Shown here: positions 23,336-34,632 of the stretch, in pieces
Layout: every line of letters begins with the position of its first letter
Numbering within the stretch: position 1 is the stretch's first letter
Assembly: GCF_032854445.1 (NCBI RefSeq)
Contig: NC_088297.1
Coordinates: 17,001,127 to 17,065,126, forward strand
Length of the DNA: 64,000 nucleotides
Direction of reading: 5' to 3'
Source of the DNA: Liolophura sinensis
Taxonomy: Eukaryota > Mollusca > Polyplacophora > Chitonida > Chitonidae
Position numbers and translations under genes: made by a program
The notes under the pieces: model-generated
Database searches by the model: none
What the model saw: only the letters and a program-made list of their open reading frames with translations
What the model was told of the DNA's origin: nothing

Positions 23336-24125
23336 TGACAAATTATAAACTACCATGATATCCGACTTCGATACTAATTAAAATTTACATGTACGTGCCA
23401 AGAACTCTCCCTGTGTCTTTCCGACATCAGCAAAAACACGCTTTACATTACACTGTCCATTTCCAATCATTAGGTGGTTGGAAATTTCTCTTGCGCTTAT
23501 TGACTCGGGAAGTCCATTATTGTTGCGGATTGATATGAATGTCTGTTACGACGCTTAGATTTTTAACATTATTTCAGTTATAATTAACGACGACGTTTAG
23601 GAATAAAATTTCTGTCCAGTGGACGCCATTTCAAAAATACCATGCAGACGTTCCACTCTGTTAAAAGTACGCTAACCCAACTACTGTCGAACACCCGCTC
23701 TTTTTGGTAATGGGATCGTTGTTTGAAACAAGCTTAAGGACCGTTCTTTAGACCGTTCATCCAGCCAAAACGCCTAAATCGCTTTAGCATTACGACAAGT
23801 ATCGATCAAAGTGTGCGAGGTATACACCAATTTTGTGTGCAATATGCCTGTAATGGGTTTACACATAACAGTAATGTTATTACAATATAAGCACTGTGTC
23901 TCCTTCGCCACTACATGGACAGAGGCCGCCGTTGTGTTCTTCTTTACACTGTTAGCTGTTGCGGGATGTGACTTCATACTCCACTGTAACTTCATACTAC
24001 TGGCCAAGCCAACAGGACATGCGGAAAAAAAGCTGTGATCTCCTGTTCAATCCGGATTCAGTTCGTCCGTAATATTTCAAAAATGCATCTCCTCATTTGG
24101 TGCTAGGAATAAGTGAACACGCAGC
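23336..24125. other. Nothing recognised
   Basis: Two opposite frames of about 75 codons at 23774-24038 overlap each other and show no domain. Confidence 0.4.
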
Positions 24126-24195
24126 GGTGTCTGTATAACGGAACTGGGTGAGGTTTTATGTCTGGTGTCCTAAGCATACCTTTAGTGAGGCTCAA
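24126..24195 (+). repeat. SINE-C internal fragment
   Basis: GGGTGAGGTTTTATGTCTGG, TGTCCTAAGCATACC and TTTAGTGAGGC follow the order seen in the copy at 27380. Confidence 0.5.
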
Positions 24196-24504
24196 CTCTA
24201 TTATTTTGTTTTCCATTATGTTACAAGATACCTTTGTTATATGAACCTTTACTACTTTAAAAGCGCTAAGCATCACTCATCAAACAGACGCTTAACAACA
24301 ATCATTAACTTTTGATCTAATAAAGAACCCCCAAACAACGCTCAAGAAATAACCCTGATTAATATAAATTAGAATATAGGTTACATATATACAACGAAAT
24401 ATTGTTAGAGGAACTGAGCAATGAGCAAGGCAAAAATATGAGATTTCGTCACGAGGTGCGAAACCAATGTGGAGGATACCATCTCTCATATTAAAAGTTG
24501 GAAT

Positions 24505-24610
24505 TTATTTATTGATTTGATTTACGCTGTACTCAAAAACATTTCACGTATATGATGGCGGCCATCATTATTGTGGGAAGAAACCGGACAGAAAATTAAG
24601 TGTTGTAATC
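24505..24610 (-). repeat. SINE-A 3' fragment
   Basis: TTTATTTATTGATTTGATTT, ACGCTGTACTCAAAAACATT, TATGATGGCGGCCATCATTA and GAAACCGGACAG. Confidence 0.7.
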
Positions 24611-24839
24611 GGCAAGGACATTTTCCCCGGAGTCTATCAAGAAGTCTGTGGTAATGTTCACAAGAAAAGATTTTCAAATCAAATGTGCAACTGAAGGCAT
24701 GGCGTTATCAAAGTAGGCACCGTGGATGTTATCAAGGATCGCCTCCTCTCGGGGATCAGCTCGAACCTAGGCATTTATACAAAGCCAAGAGATTGTGTTT
24801 ATGCTGTAATGTTTTACCTATGTCAATACTACCATATAC

Positions 24840-25134
24840 AGGGGGGCTTCTGTGGCAGAGGTGGTTAGCGCGCTAGTGCGGCGCAATGACCCAGGAGCCT
24901 CTGACCAATGCGATTGATGTGAGTTCGAGCCCAGCTCATGCTAACTTCCGGTCCGGTCGTACGTGGGAAGATCTGCCAACAATCTTTGGATTATTATTGG
25001 TTTCCCCCGGGCACTGCCCGGTTTCCTCCCTCTATAATGCTGGCCACCGTCGTATAAGTGAAACATTTTTGAGTACGACGTAAAACACCAATCATATCAA
25101 TAAATAAATACATAAATAAATAAATAAATAAATA
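24840..25134 (+). repeat. Full-length SINE-A
   Basis: A box region TGGCAGAGGTGGTTAGCGCG, B box GAGTTCGAGCCCAGC, body, GAGTACGACGTAAAACACC and a long AAATA-type tail. Confidence 0.9.
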
Positions 25135-26555
25135 TTATAGTGTTTAAAAAGGTGCAAAGTATCGTCAGTATACCAGCTGCTATATTAATGAGTGGTATTA
25201 TTAGTACGGAATATTTTCAAAGTGAACAGTCCGTCATAATCTTTGCAAGAAAAGACATTCCAATCGAAGATGCACTTGAACGCATGGACACTTAGAGCTA
25301 TTCTCATAGAGAACGTTTACGGTTTGTTGTGCGTTGCCAAGGGTTGCATCTCTGCAGATAATCTGGTCAGATGGTATAATTTCTAACGAGGTGACATCAT
25401 TCGTCATCCGGGCTTCCCTGAAGTGACACCTGGCGACAGACGTGTCGTCCTGGGAACGGGCTAACATTTGCCAATTTTCTTAATGAGACATTGTTCTCTC
25501 CTCTACTAATTACAAATCTGACACGTTCTAAGCTCGGAGAGACCGTTTCAACCATCGTTAAAGTCTGCCATGACTATACGAGCTGTCTAAATGGACACTG
25601 CGTTGCCAACGTATGGTGGTGTGTACGCCGGCCGCTTAAATTATTCAAAACGCGTTGGACAGTTGAGATCTGGGGAAACATGGCAAGGATGTGGAAGTGC
25701 CCAATCAACGGTCACTGGTCAATATAAACGTAATTCCGAGTACGATATATATAATGATATTATCTTTTCTGTATTTCCCCGTGAATGATATGCCACCACC
25801 AGGTAATACACCCGACAGGTGACTGGACTGAATAATTTTCTGTGTTCTCTCATGCGTTTCTTCTCTTGTTATTTTATGCTGTTTCTGCCTCTATTATTAT
25901 AACCAATTTTAATACCGTGAGGGTCGTGACCGAATATGCTTTCTACCCGACAGGACAAACCAGGTACGTGCTCAAACCAGGCTTGGAAAAAAGCATCTCC
26001 ACACAGAACACACACAGAAAACTGGCCAAAATATCACATAGCGGAAAAGATCTTGATTATGGCGTTAAACAAGAACCCGTTAAACAACTGTCAAGATATC
26101 TAAATACAATTTTTCTCATTATCAGTTGTTAAGAAGTTGTCTGAAGTAAAGGTTAGACAGAACCATCTGAAACGTCACAGGTACCACGGCATTCCTAGGG
26201 TCATAGGTATATTTCTTCATTCTAATTGTTATTTTTCGCCACATAAACTATAATTTTTTTTCTAATAAGCAAAGGCAAATGCAACTGCACGGTCATTTAT
26301 TCAAACAAAATTCCCAGCTGATCAGTGATTATCTCTAATGTGACGTTGCGGTCTGGATTTTGATTACGACCTACAGATTATTCCGGATTATTTAATGCCG
26401 AAAGACATATTCGTCGTGATATACGACGCCGTCAGATTTACTTTACAAATGTGGCTACCTATATGTGTGATTAGTGTAGAACTACGTGCTCAAAAATGTT
26501 TCAGTTATGCGACAGCAGTTCGGTTTATGGGCGTAAAAGGAATATATCGAAATGG
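25135..26555. other. Nothing recognised
   Basis: Several frames of 60-100 codons without recognisable domains or paired splice sites. Confidence 0.4.
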
Positions 26556-26559
26556 GTCT

Positions 26560-26913
26560 GACCTTCCCCGATGACGCAGTTGGTAGAGCGTCCGCCTGGG
26601 GAGCAGTAGATCCATGGTTAACCCTGGTTCGAGTCACACCTAAGACCTTAAAAGAGGAAGTTGTAACTTCCTCGCTGGGAATATTGCAGCTACTGGTTGA
26701 CCTGTATCAGTATAATGGCTCGGGCGGGGCGACTTACTTGCCTTCGGTAATGCGTCTCAGTGAAGCAGCACTAGATAAAAAGAGCTGTGGAAATCTGTCG
26801 TGCAACAAGGAGGCACATTATATGCACTCTAAGGATTCCTTCGTCGTCATATGACTGAAAAATTGTTAAGTACGACGTTAAACCCCAAGCACTCACCCAC
26901 TCACCCACCCACT
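26560..26913 (+). repeat. Full-length SINE-B
   Basis: Best plus-strand copy. A box CGCAGTTGGTAGAGCG, B box GGTTCGAGTCAC, AAAGAGGAAGTTGTAACTTC, TATCAGTATAATGGCTCGGG, CTCAGTGAAGCAGCACT, CGTCGTCATATGACTGAAAA, then AAGTACGACGTTAAACCCCA and a (CACTC)n-like tail. Confidence 0.92.
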
Positions 26914-27085
26914 CGTATTGGATACAAATTTAAAGAACGCCACGATTTGAACCTTTGGTGAAGACCGTCAGACACGCAATCTACCTTTGGAAAATCTCAT
27001 TAATGTAAACAGATCTCTAAAATGAACTGATTACACAGGATCGCAACACTGTTGTCATATAATCAGATATAAAATATCACATCGT

Positions 27086-27266
27086 CGCCCTGGGCTGACG
27101 TACAATGGCCTAGGAGCCTCTCACCATTGCGGTCGCTGTGGGTTCAAGTCCAGCTCATGCGAGCTTTCGCTCAGGGCGTACGTGGTAAACCTGCGGATGG
27201 CCGTAGGTTTCAAGGAATATTCTTAAATACGGCGTAAAGCATCAACCAAATAAATAACTAAATCAC
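27086..27266 (+). repeat. SINE-A with internal deletion
   Basis: TAGGAGCCTCTCACCATTGC, B box GGTTCAAGTCCAGC, then a deletion joining GGCCGTAGGTTTC to AAGGAATATTCTTAAATACG and an AAAT tail. Confidence 0.8.
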
Positions 27267-27379
27267 AAAGTCGTCAACGGTTTGTGAGGTTTCCATCCTT
27301 TCTCAAATGTAGGTAAAGACTCACAACTCCCGGAACCCCAAATAAAAGCTGTTACAAATCCATTGGAGGGACTAGAAAA

Positions 27380-27687
27380 CCTACCGGCACTATGTACCAA
27401 TAAATTGCTGGGTCGGGTCATACCAAAGATTTGTTGCTGCTTCGGGCTAACCGCTGAAAGATTAGATCAAAGGAACAGGGCTGCTTGGCCGGGTATCAGT
27501 ATAATGTGATTGGGTGATGTTTCGTGTCTGGTGGCTTTAGTATGATACTTTAGTGACGGCAGCACTTTGGCAGCATGGTCTCTCCATGAAGACACTTTAT
27601 ATGTACACACACCCAATACTTCTCGTCGTCATATGACTGAAAAAGTGTCAAGTTCGATGTAAAAGCCAAAGCATACATACATATACA
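27380..27687 (+). repeat. SINE-C, largely full length
   Basis: GGGTCGGGTCATACCAAAGA, GGGCTGCTTGGCCGGGTATC, TGATGTTTCGTGTCTGGTGG, GAAGACACTTTATATG, CGTCGTCATATGACTGAAAA and AAGTTCGATGTAAAAGCC. The tail matches that of SINE-B while the middle differs. Confidence 0.75.
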
Positions 27688-28455
27688 TAGCAATAAATTT
27701 GTTTTTCGTTTTAATACTACGGCGTATTTTGCCTACACGGTGGTGAAATCTAATGAAAAAATATTTTTGAAATGTGAAAATATTAGGTTTTAAAACATTT
27801 GGAATAATTCCATATTCAAGAAGGTTAAGGCTCATTTATTTTTTCTTTTGGTCCATCCGATATTTTCCAGCCATTAAGAACAGAGGAGTTTTACCGGGAA
27901 GTCTAAATGCCTTACCGCCACTTCATGTTGACTACAAGCATTTCTAAAACAAGGTTCAAGTAAGGCATAACAAAACATACACCACATCTACGATGAGCTC
28001 AATGCATGCGTTTTACATGGTTTCCGGATACTGTCGTCATTTCATTGGATAAGAATGTCAAGCGGAAGCACTCTACATTGATCAAGCCTCCAAAGAAAAA
28101 GAGTTCCTTTGAATCTAGTCATCTTTTCCTGAAGCTCGTTTATCTAGACTGTGGATCGATGTGAATAATGCAGGGTATCTGCAGTGAACTTGAAAGCTCA
28201 TACCGCGCTGTTAAACGGTGACATTGAATCAATTAACCAGATTCAACGATTCCAACAACCTGAAGCTGGTCAGATTACCCGGCTCACAAGATCAATAGAT
28301 ACAAAAACTACCTAAAAGTGCAGCGAGAGTAATGCTCTAATGAAACATACTTAAAACAGAGCTCCTTAAAGAGGGTTTAAGAGAATTTACCTACGTGTTC
28401 TTACATAACAGGCCCTGTTCTATCAACAAATGTAATAAAATATGATAAAATATCT

Positions 28456-28640
28456 TTGAGCATAAAGAGCAAAACCAGACCGCAACGACAGTCTGATAAT
28501 CGACAAATGGTCACACGTGATTGGTGAAATACGACTTCTTGTCAATTTACCTCAGTTAGGGTTTTGTTCCAACTGTTATGTAAATGCTTAAATAGTAGCA
28601 AATTACACGCAGCCTAGCATCATCACTTAAGAAGAACTCG
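28456..28640 (+). repeat. Family D repeat, copy 3
   Basis: AAAGAGCAAAACCAGACCGC, ATGGTCACACGTGATTGG, CTTGTCAATTTACCTCAGTT and AAATAGTAGCAAATTACACG. Confidence 0.75.
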
Positions 28641-28744
28641 ATAAAAAATCGATTCGAAGTTATTCAAAGTGCTATGTTGTCATCACATTTAACATACAAC
28701 TGATCATGATAAATTACATATAATGTTTTTTTGTTTTTGATACT

Positions 28745-28905
28745 GTCGTTTGTCGCCTTACTCAGAATGTTTGTTCTGCAAAGGTGGTTTATGCGTGGTT
28801 GAATATAGATATACTGTCAAACCCTCAGCCGGATTCGAACTCACAACCTCTTTGATCAAGAAATGATTGGCTGCGACTACAACAAGGCTTTAATCGATGG
28901 AGCCA
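28745..28905 (-). repeat. SINE-F candidate: tRNA-like head with SINE-A-like tail
   Basis: The minus strand has a tRNA-like B box (GTGAGTTCGAATCCGGC, near 28835) and, about 75 bases downstream, TTCTGAGTAAGGCGACAAAC, which resembles the SINE-A tail. Single copy in the window. Confidence 0.45.
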
Positions 28906-29829
28906 GTGAGAGTCTCTGGTTTTTAGTAGTTCATCTATCATTTTACTGACTCTCGGTGATTTGACATACAAGATATGAGTAAAGTGCATTAGAACGGTGC
29001 AGTGATAATGTATTCGTGGCACGTACATCATTTAAAGGCTAAAGAACAGTCTATGGTGTAGTTGACTCTCAATTGTCGGTGATAGCGCCAAATCCGGCTT
29101 GTTACTGTTACAGCTGTAGTTCAAAGCACTGGCACGAAGTGACCCGGAATGTTTTACGAAGCCATCGGAATTTTACGGGCTGTTTAAAGCCGTTACATGC
29201 TAACCGGTTTACGTGTTAAAGAGTGGTTAAATGCGATCCATTTTATGAGTAATTTGTGGGGAAATAAAAACACGCTTTACTGCATAAACAACAGCTGACA
29301 ACACACGCCTAGCTGCATCGACGTGTGCGCGTGTGCGCATGTGCAATAAAACAATTCTCTGATGGACTATGATATAATCCATTGCATGCCACACCATAAT
29401 TAGTTTAAAATTTTACGAAAAAAACATTTAACAATTTAATGAAGATTTCCCCGGAGTTTTTACTTCTGGAAACATCCCGAGAAAAATTATTTTACTTTAT
29501 TTTCCTTTATTTAGCTTTATAAGTAATCTTCTTTAGTTGTACATTTGCCCCAATAGTTTTTGTTGCCATCTACAGTAACCCAGATTAGCCTCCGATACAT
29601 CTGATAAAATTCCACTTTCCAGAAAATTCTTTGCCATCGTGCCATGACCAATCAGATCGCAGGCTCAAATCTAGATCTTGCCATGGCTCGGCTATTCAGA
29701 CAGGAGATTGTCTGATTTTAACCAAAGGGCAGTAAGTTTCTCTGGACTATTACCGTCTTCATAGAGGGTAGCTAACTATTCTCGAATAAGGTGTTAAGCA
29801 CTAGGAACAAACTAACATCTATATTTTAC
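28906..29829. other. Nothing recognised
   Basis: AT-rich sequence; a GTGTGCGCGTGTGCGC-type alternating patch lies near 29322-29343. Confidence 0.4.
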
Positions 29830-30147
29830 TGAATGAATGAATAAATAAATGCTTGGGGTTTAACGTCGTACTGTTTTCAGTCATATGCCGACAAGAAGTC
29901 GTTATGTGTGTGCATATACTGTGTCTTCTTGTGGTAGGGCGAGTCCACCAATGTGCTGCCGCCACTGAATTATCATGCCGAAGACACAAGACATGACACC
30001 TCACCCACCAGCCCTGTTTCCTTGCTCTCACCTCTCAATGCCGGGCGCCAAGCGAGGCACCTACAAATACCGTACCAAGTCTTTGGTATGACCCAACCCG
30101 GGTTTGATCCCGAGTCTCCCGAATTCGAGGCGAACATGCTAACCATT
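29830..30147 (-). repeat. Full-length SINE-C
   Basis: Inverted tail (GAATGAATGAATAAATAAAT, GCTTGGGGTTTAACGTCG), GTGTCTTCTTGTGGTAGGGC, CATGCCGAAGACACAAGAC, GCCGGGCGCCAAGCGAGG, and the inverted tRNA-like head with B box (minus: CGGGATCAAACCCGGG) and GGTTAGCATGTTCGCCTCG. Confidence 0.85.
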
Positions 30148-30268
30148 TATACTTCATTGACGTCAACATCAGAACAGCCAGAAAGAAACTGTGATAGGAC
30201 ACTTGCTCGAAAAGAGGTGTCTCCTCTTCACACACTGTGGATAGCTAGTAACGTCATTTCAAACCAGT

Positions 30269-30402
30269 TATTTATTTGATTTAATGCGGCCTGTATTATG
30301 ATTGGGGGAAACCTTGCAGAGCCCTGAGGAAACCCTCGACCATCCGCAGGTTGCTGGAAGACCTTCCCACGTATGGCCGGAGAGAAAGCCAGCATGATAA
30401 AA
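30269..30402 (-). repeat. SINE-A fragment with internal deletion
   Basis: TTATTTATTTGATTTAATGC is followed directly by ATTATGATTGGGGGAAACC, CATCCGCAGGTTGCTGGAAG and CACGTATGGCCGGAGAG. Confidence 0.8.
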
Positions 30403-31730
30403 CCAGTGATAATCATATGCAAATAATTTTTATTGTGGCATGATGCCACGACGTTCGAGAGATGAGGTTCGTCAGATAATCTTGGTAGTCATGTGACATT
30501 TCCTTTAACCATAAACGTAACATCCTAAAGCGCGAATCAAATAAATAGATAATAAATAAAATTAAAATCCTTTCCTCTTAATGCATATTTAGGTCTGCTT
30601 GTATGTATTGCTCCTTAACCTGAAGTAAAGAAATGTTTACCTGCGTCATGACATTCTTATTTCGTGCAAATTACATGAAGGACTAGGGCTTATTATTCAC
30701 CAAATGTGCCGTCACTGGATTTAGAATGTATATTCGCGACCTGACTCAGATTAATAATGGGTCCTGTAAGAAAGGGGCCACCGGATCGAGGGTACACAGA
30801 TAATTAGATTAGTTACCTATATCTCGGCGAATGGCAGTGGCCTGGCATACTCGATCGTTTGATATCGATCTACGTTTATCCTATCAGTTTAGTTATGGGG
30901 TGTTCTAATGGATCTACAGCTGTTCTTGGACAAATTATTTGCTTAGAAACAAATCTATCCCTGGTGATAAAAACAATGCAGTAAGATCCTGTAGGACAAT
31001 CAGTAGAGCGGATTCTCTTAGGCTTACACTTGCGGGGTAGCTGTTGTGCATGCTCATTTGTCTTCTCGTTTAACAAATTTAACAAGATCACCAGGGATAA
31101 AATATCAGAATGCATGATTCTGAAGTCGGATTGATACATATAATCTGCGTGTTTTGCAATCAATAAGATTGGCCTGTTTTATTTTTAAACATATTTCTCC
31201 TCAAGGTTATACAGTAGTGTCTTCACTGAGGTAAGAAACGATGTTTACGAAGGACACAACATGCGCATAACCCTCTTTTGAATTCCTTTTAAATAATTAT
31301 AGAAGAGTGGGAAAATATTTTCAATTCAGGAATAAAAAGTAAAAACGTAAGCAACATCATCCAAAATCAGTGACAGATACTGTTTGAGAGCTATAACGCG
31401 ATTAGGGAAATTGTAAGGTATCCAAATAGATTTGCGCTTTTTTCATCTCAATATTGTGTGGTATTGTGTCGAATAGTTAATTCGACGTTCCTTGAACCTG
31501 AATATTAAAAAGCAGGTCATGTGGAGACCAAGTGTACTGGCTCAGATTGGCCTTATTTATTGATTTCCGGTATAAGAAAGGCTCAGAATACCGCAAGTTT
31601 TCCTTTTTTTTTCGCTCACCCACATGTTTTTTTATTAGAATATCTGCTAATACGCCTAAACGATTTCCGACGTTCGTGAGACGCAACCAGCCGAGATGTA
31701 ACGATGTCGACTGACAACAGTCGAACGACA
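30403..31730. other. Nothing recognised
   Basis: AT-rich, with no exon or repeat I can support. Confidence 0.4.
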
Positions 31731-31732
31731 TA

Positions 31733-31775
31733 ACTTCCGGTAATCCGGTTATAGATGGCGGAAAGAGCCGGAAGT
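31733..31775 (+). promoter_or_regulatory. ETS and YY1-like site cluster, TATA-less promoter
   Basis: ACTTCCGG at 31733-31740 and CCGGAAGT at 31768-31775 are two exact ETS/GABP core sites in opposite orientation. GATGGCGG between them, at about 31754-31761, matches the YY1 core. A pyrimidine-rich CTCTTCGC at about 31813-31820 could be the initiator. Such clusters are typical of housekeeping promoters and sit 57 bp or more before the ATG at 31832. Confidence 0.55.
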
Positions 31776-31831
31776 TGGCGATGTATACCGTCTCAGACCG
31801 AGCTGTTCCGGTCTCTTCGCGGCATTTCATA

Positions 31832-32091
31832 ATGTCGGTAAGAAAATTGATTCTCCACAGCTAGAGAAAAAAGTCTATAAAGGTTTTTAATATTCTAACA
31901 AATATAACTGCTTGGTGTGCTGTTTTATCTTAATGGCGCAGAGAAAATTCAGATACAGACAAAGTGACAGTGATGTGGATCTGTATACTTGGACAGTAGA
32001 GATGCGGCGGAAAGAAAACGATCAATGGCTTGACGAAGCATGTTTACTTGGTTACAGAAATCACTTTCAAGTTGGAAGGAAGCAACTCTAA
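31832..32091 (+). CDS. Proposed two-exon gene for a 51-residue hydrophilic protein
   Basis: I do not recognise the product. Exon 1 codes only ATG TCG (31832-31837), then a strong donor GTAAGA. The intron is 104 bp and ends TTATCTTAATGGCGCAG at 31941. Exon 2 (31942-32091) continues in frame for 49 codons to TAA. The protein starts MSRKFRYRQSDSDVDLYTW, has an acidic and basic middle (EMRRKENDQWLDE) and ends GRKQL; there is no signal peptide or membrane segment. Without splicing the same frame opens at ATG 31933 (52 codons), so the reading frame holds either way. Upstream are two ETS sites and a YY1-like site; downstream AATAAA lies 85 bp after the stop. Each element alone is common; their order and spacing make a compact gene plausible. 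It may instead be a first coding portion with further exons, though no good donor precedes the stop. Confidence 0.5.
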
Positions 32092-32175
32092 GTTTAGATA
32101 AGCGTCGTAGGCATTATTATACGTATGGGAATGTATTCGAGTGAGTTCAAAAAGCAGAGTGTGCAAATGAGACTA

Positions 32176-32181
32176 AATAAA
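32176..32181 (+). promoter_or_regulatory. AATAAA polyadenylation signal
   Basis: Canonical hexamer 85 bp after the stop codon of the proposed 51-residue gene. A GT-rich stretch (GTGTATGTGTTTGTGCTTGG) begins about 18 bp later, as expected of a downstream element. Confidence 0.5.
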
Positions 32182-32275
32182 AGCAAAATGTTACATAGTG
32201 TATGTGTTTGTGCTTGGTCGTCACTTTGTCTTGTTGTCATATTGTTGTTTATTAAGCGGGGCGACAATACAGCTT

Positions 32276-32390
32276 TTTTAAATCCATTCATTTTTTTTTT
32301 ATCCTTGTAACAACGTAGACTAAAAACACACACAAGCACACGCGCACAGAGTTGATTAACTGCTCGAATCGGCCGCTTGTTGAATTATGT
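32276..32390. repeat. Left copy of a dispersed duplication of about 110 bp
   Basis: AAATCCATTCATTTTTTT, CTTGTAACAACGTAGACT, an ACAC run, then CAGAGTTGATTAACTGCTC. It matches 35412-35517. The GAGTTGATT-ACTGCTCGAATCGG part is repeated again at 32412-32436. Confidence 0.8.
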
Positions 32391-32584
32391 TTCTTGACTA
32401 ATGCTTACGTTGAGTTGATTTACTGCTCGAATCGGTAATTTTCCTTTACCTAATTCTTATGTCATACTGCTAGGGGTCGTGTAATTTGCTATTATTTAAG
32501 TATTTATAGGAACATGTAAATTTAAACCCTAAACCCTTTCAACGTTTATGAAGACCTGCTGAAGTCACAATGTAGCCCTGCCTA

Positions 32585-33700
32585 CGTCGCTATGCGGACC
32601 TGTCTGTCATGTGAACTTGCCAAGTTCGATATGTGGATCTGCTTACGCCACTACCTATATGTGGATTTATCTAATTCGCTATGTCGTTCTGCTTACGTCA
32701 CTGTGTGGACTTGCCTAGTTCGGTATGTGAATCTGCTTACGTCACTATGTGGACTTGCCTAGTTCGGTATGTGAATCTGCTTACGTCACTATGTGGACTT
32801 GCCTAGTTCGGTATGTGAATCTGCTTACGTCACTGTGTGGACTTGCCTAGTTCGGTATGTGAATCTGCTTACGTCACTATGTGGACTTGCCTAGTTCGGT
32901 ATGTGAATCTGCTTACATCACTATGTGGACTTGCCTAGTTCGGTATGTGAATCTGCTTACGTCACTATGTGGACTTGCCTAGTTCGGCATATGAATCTGC
33001 TTACGTCACTATGTGGACTTGCCTAGTTCGATATGTGGATCTGCTTACGCCACTACCTATATGTGGATTTATCAAATTCGCTATGTGGGTCTGCATACGT
33101 CACTGTGTGGATTAGCCTGTTTCGGTCTGTGGTTCAGCTTACGTCACTATGTGGACTTGCCTAATTCGGTATGTGGATCTGCTTACGTCACTATGTGGAC
33201 TTGCCTAGTTCGGTATGTGAATCTGCCTACGTCACTGTGTGGACTTGCTTAGTTCGGTATGTGGATCTGCCTACGTCACTGTGTGGACTTGCCTAATTCG
33301 CTATGTGGTTCTGCTTACGTCACTATGTGGATTTGCCTAGTTCGGTATGTGAATCTGCATGTGTCATTGTGTGAACTTGCTTATTTCGGTACGTGGGTCT
33401 GCCTACGTCACTGTGTGGATTAGCCTGTTTCGGTCTATGGGTCTGCATACGTTACCGTGTGGACTTGCCTAGTTCGGTATGTGAATCTGCCTACGTCACT
33501 GTGTGGGCTTGCCTAGTTCGGTATGTGGATCTGACTGTGTCACTGTGTGAACTTGCTTATTTCGGTACGTGGGTCTGCCTACATCACTGCGTGGATTAGC
33601 CTGTTTCGGTATGTGAATCTGCATACGTCATCGAGTGGACTTGCCTAGTTCGGTATGTGGATCGGCATATGTCGCCATGTGGGCTTATCTAGTCCTGCCG
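32585..33700. repeat. Minisatellite, unit 44 bp, about 25 copies
   Basis: Unit CTTACGTCACTATGTGGACT then TGCCTAGTTCGGTATGTGAA then TCTG. A variant block (GCCACTACCTATATGTGG) occurs near 32650 and again near 33050, about 400 bp apart, suggesting a higher-order duplication. Plus-strand frames across it are products of the repeat. Confidence 0.92.
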
Positions 33701-34124
33701 ACTAGTCCTGTGTAATCGTCTTCGTCAGTATGCGTTACCTTTCACACGTCATCACAGCGCTACATTTTTAAAACAAGCCACCTGAGTTCAAGCTCTTATT
33801 CTGCCGACCTCATTGGCGACACTTACACACAACAAAGACACGTTAGTGTTCAAGTTAGATCCTAAATGCCTTAGCGCCGTGATCAGGAAACTTTCTTAGA
33901 CCTCATTCAAAATTTCAAATCACTTTAAAATGGTTATTTCTTACGTAACAAGGTCAAAATATTGCTTGACCGCGTAAATTATGAGGAAATTATTATACAA
34001 CAATTTTCAAGTAAAATAAGGAAAGGAACATTTCCTTTTACAGACTGAAATTTTAAAAAGTCTAAAATCACTTCGTAACCTTGGGGCTTCTTCCAAACTT
34101 AGAGTAAGATCTACCAGACGTAAG
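33701..34124. other. Nothing recognised
   Basis: AT-rich spacer between two minisatellites. Confidence 0.4.
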
Positions 34125-34364
34125 GGCTATGCTGTTTCAAATAATCTGGTATCTGCGGTATGATGTTCTAAACAAAACTGGTGTCTTCGGCATAATGTTT
34201 CAAACAATCTGGTTTCTGCGGTATGATGTTCCAAACAAAACTGGTGTCTTCGGCATAATGTTTCAAACAATATGGTTTCTGGGGCATGATGTTCCAAACA
34301 AAACTGGTGTCTTCGGCATAATGTTTCAAACAATCTGGCTCATACTGCATGGCGTTCCAAACGA
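34125..34364. repeat. Minisatellite, unit about 63 bp, left part
   Basis: Unit GATGTTCCAAACAAAACTGG, TGTCTTCGGCATAATGTTTC, AAACAATCTGGTTTCTGCGG. Interrupted at 34365 by a SINE-A and resuming at 34633. Confidence 0.85.
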
Positions 34365-34632
34365 TTTTTTTTTTTTTTTTTTTTTTTTGATTGGTGTTTT
34401 ACGCCGTACTCAAGAATATTTCACTTATACGACGGCGGCCAGCATTATGGTGGGTGGAAACCGGGCAGAGCCCGGGGGAAACCCACGACCATCCGCAGGT
34501 TGCTGACAGACCTTCTCACGTACGGCCGCCAGCATGAGCTGGACTTGAACTCACAGCGACCGCATTGGTGAGAGACTCCTGGGTCATTACGCTGCGCTAG
34601 CGCTTTAAACCGACTGAGCCACGGAGGCCCCT
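34365..34632 (-). repeat. Full-length SINE-A inserted in a minisatellite
   Basis: Flanked by CGTTCCAAACGA at 34353-34364 and 34633-34644, a 12-bp target duplication (the array itself contains similar words, so some caution). The body is close to consensus up to the inverted head (ACCGACTGAGCCACGGAGG). The tail is a run of about 24 T, unlike the usual AAAT units. Confidence 0.9.

Noticed and set aside
26552-26854. 100-codon plus frame starting MGLTFPDDAVGRAS
   Set aside because: It lies entirely in a full-length SINE-B and comes from its tRNA-like head and body.
31477-31830. 117-codon minus frame head-to-head with the proposed small gene
   Set aside because: It runs through the ETS/YY1 promoter region, has no domain and starts two bases from the plus-strand ATG; most likely chance.
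33013-33599. Plus-strand frames reading repeated Gly/Leu/Cys-rich peptides
   Set aside because: They are translations of the 44-bp minisatellite; because 44 is not a multiple of three, the frame changes from unit to unit.
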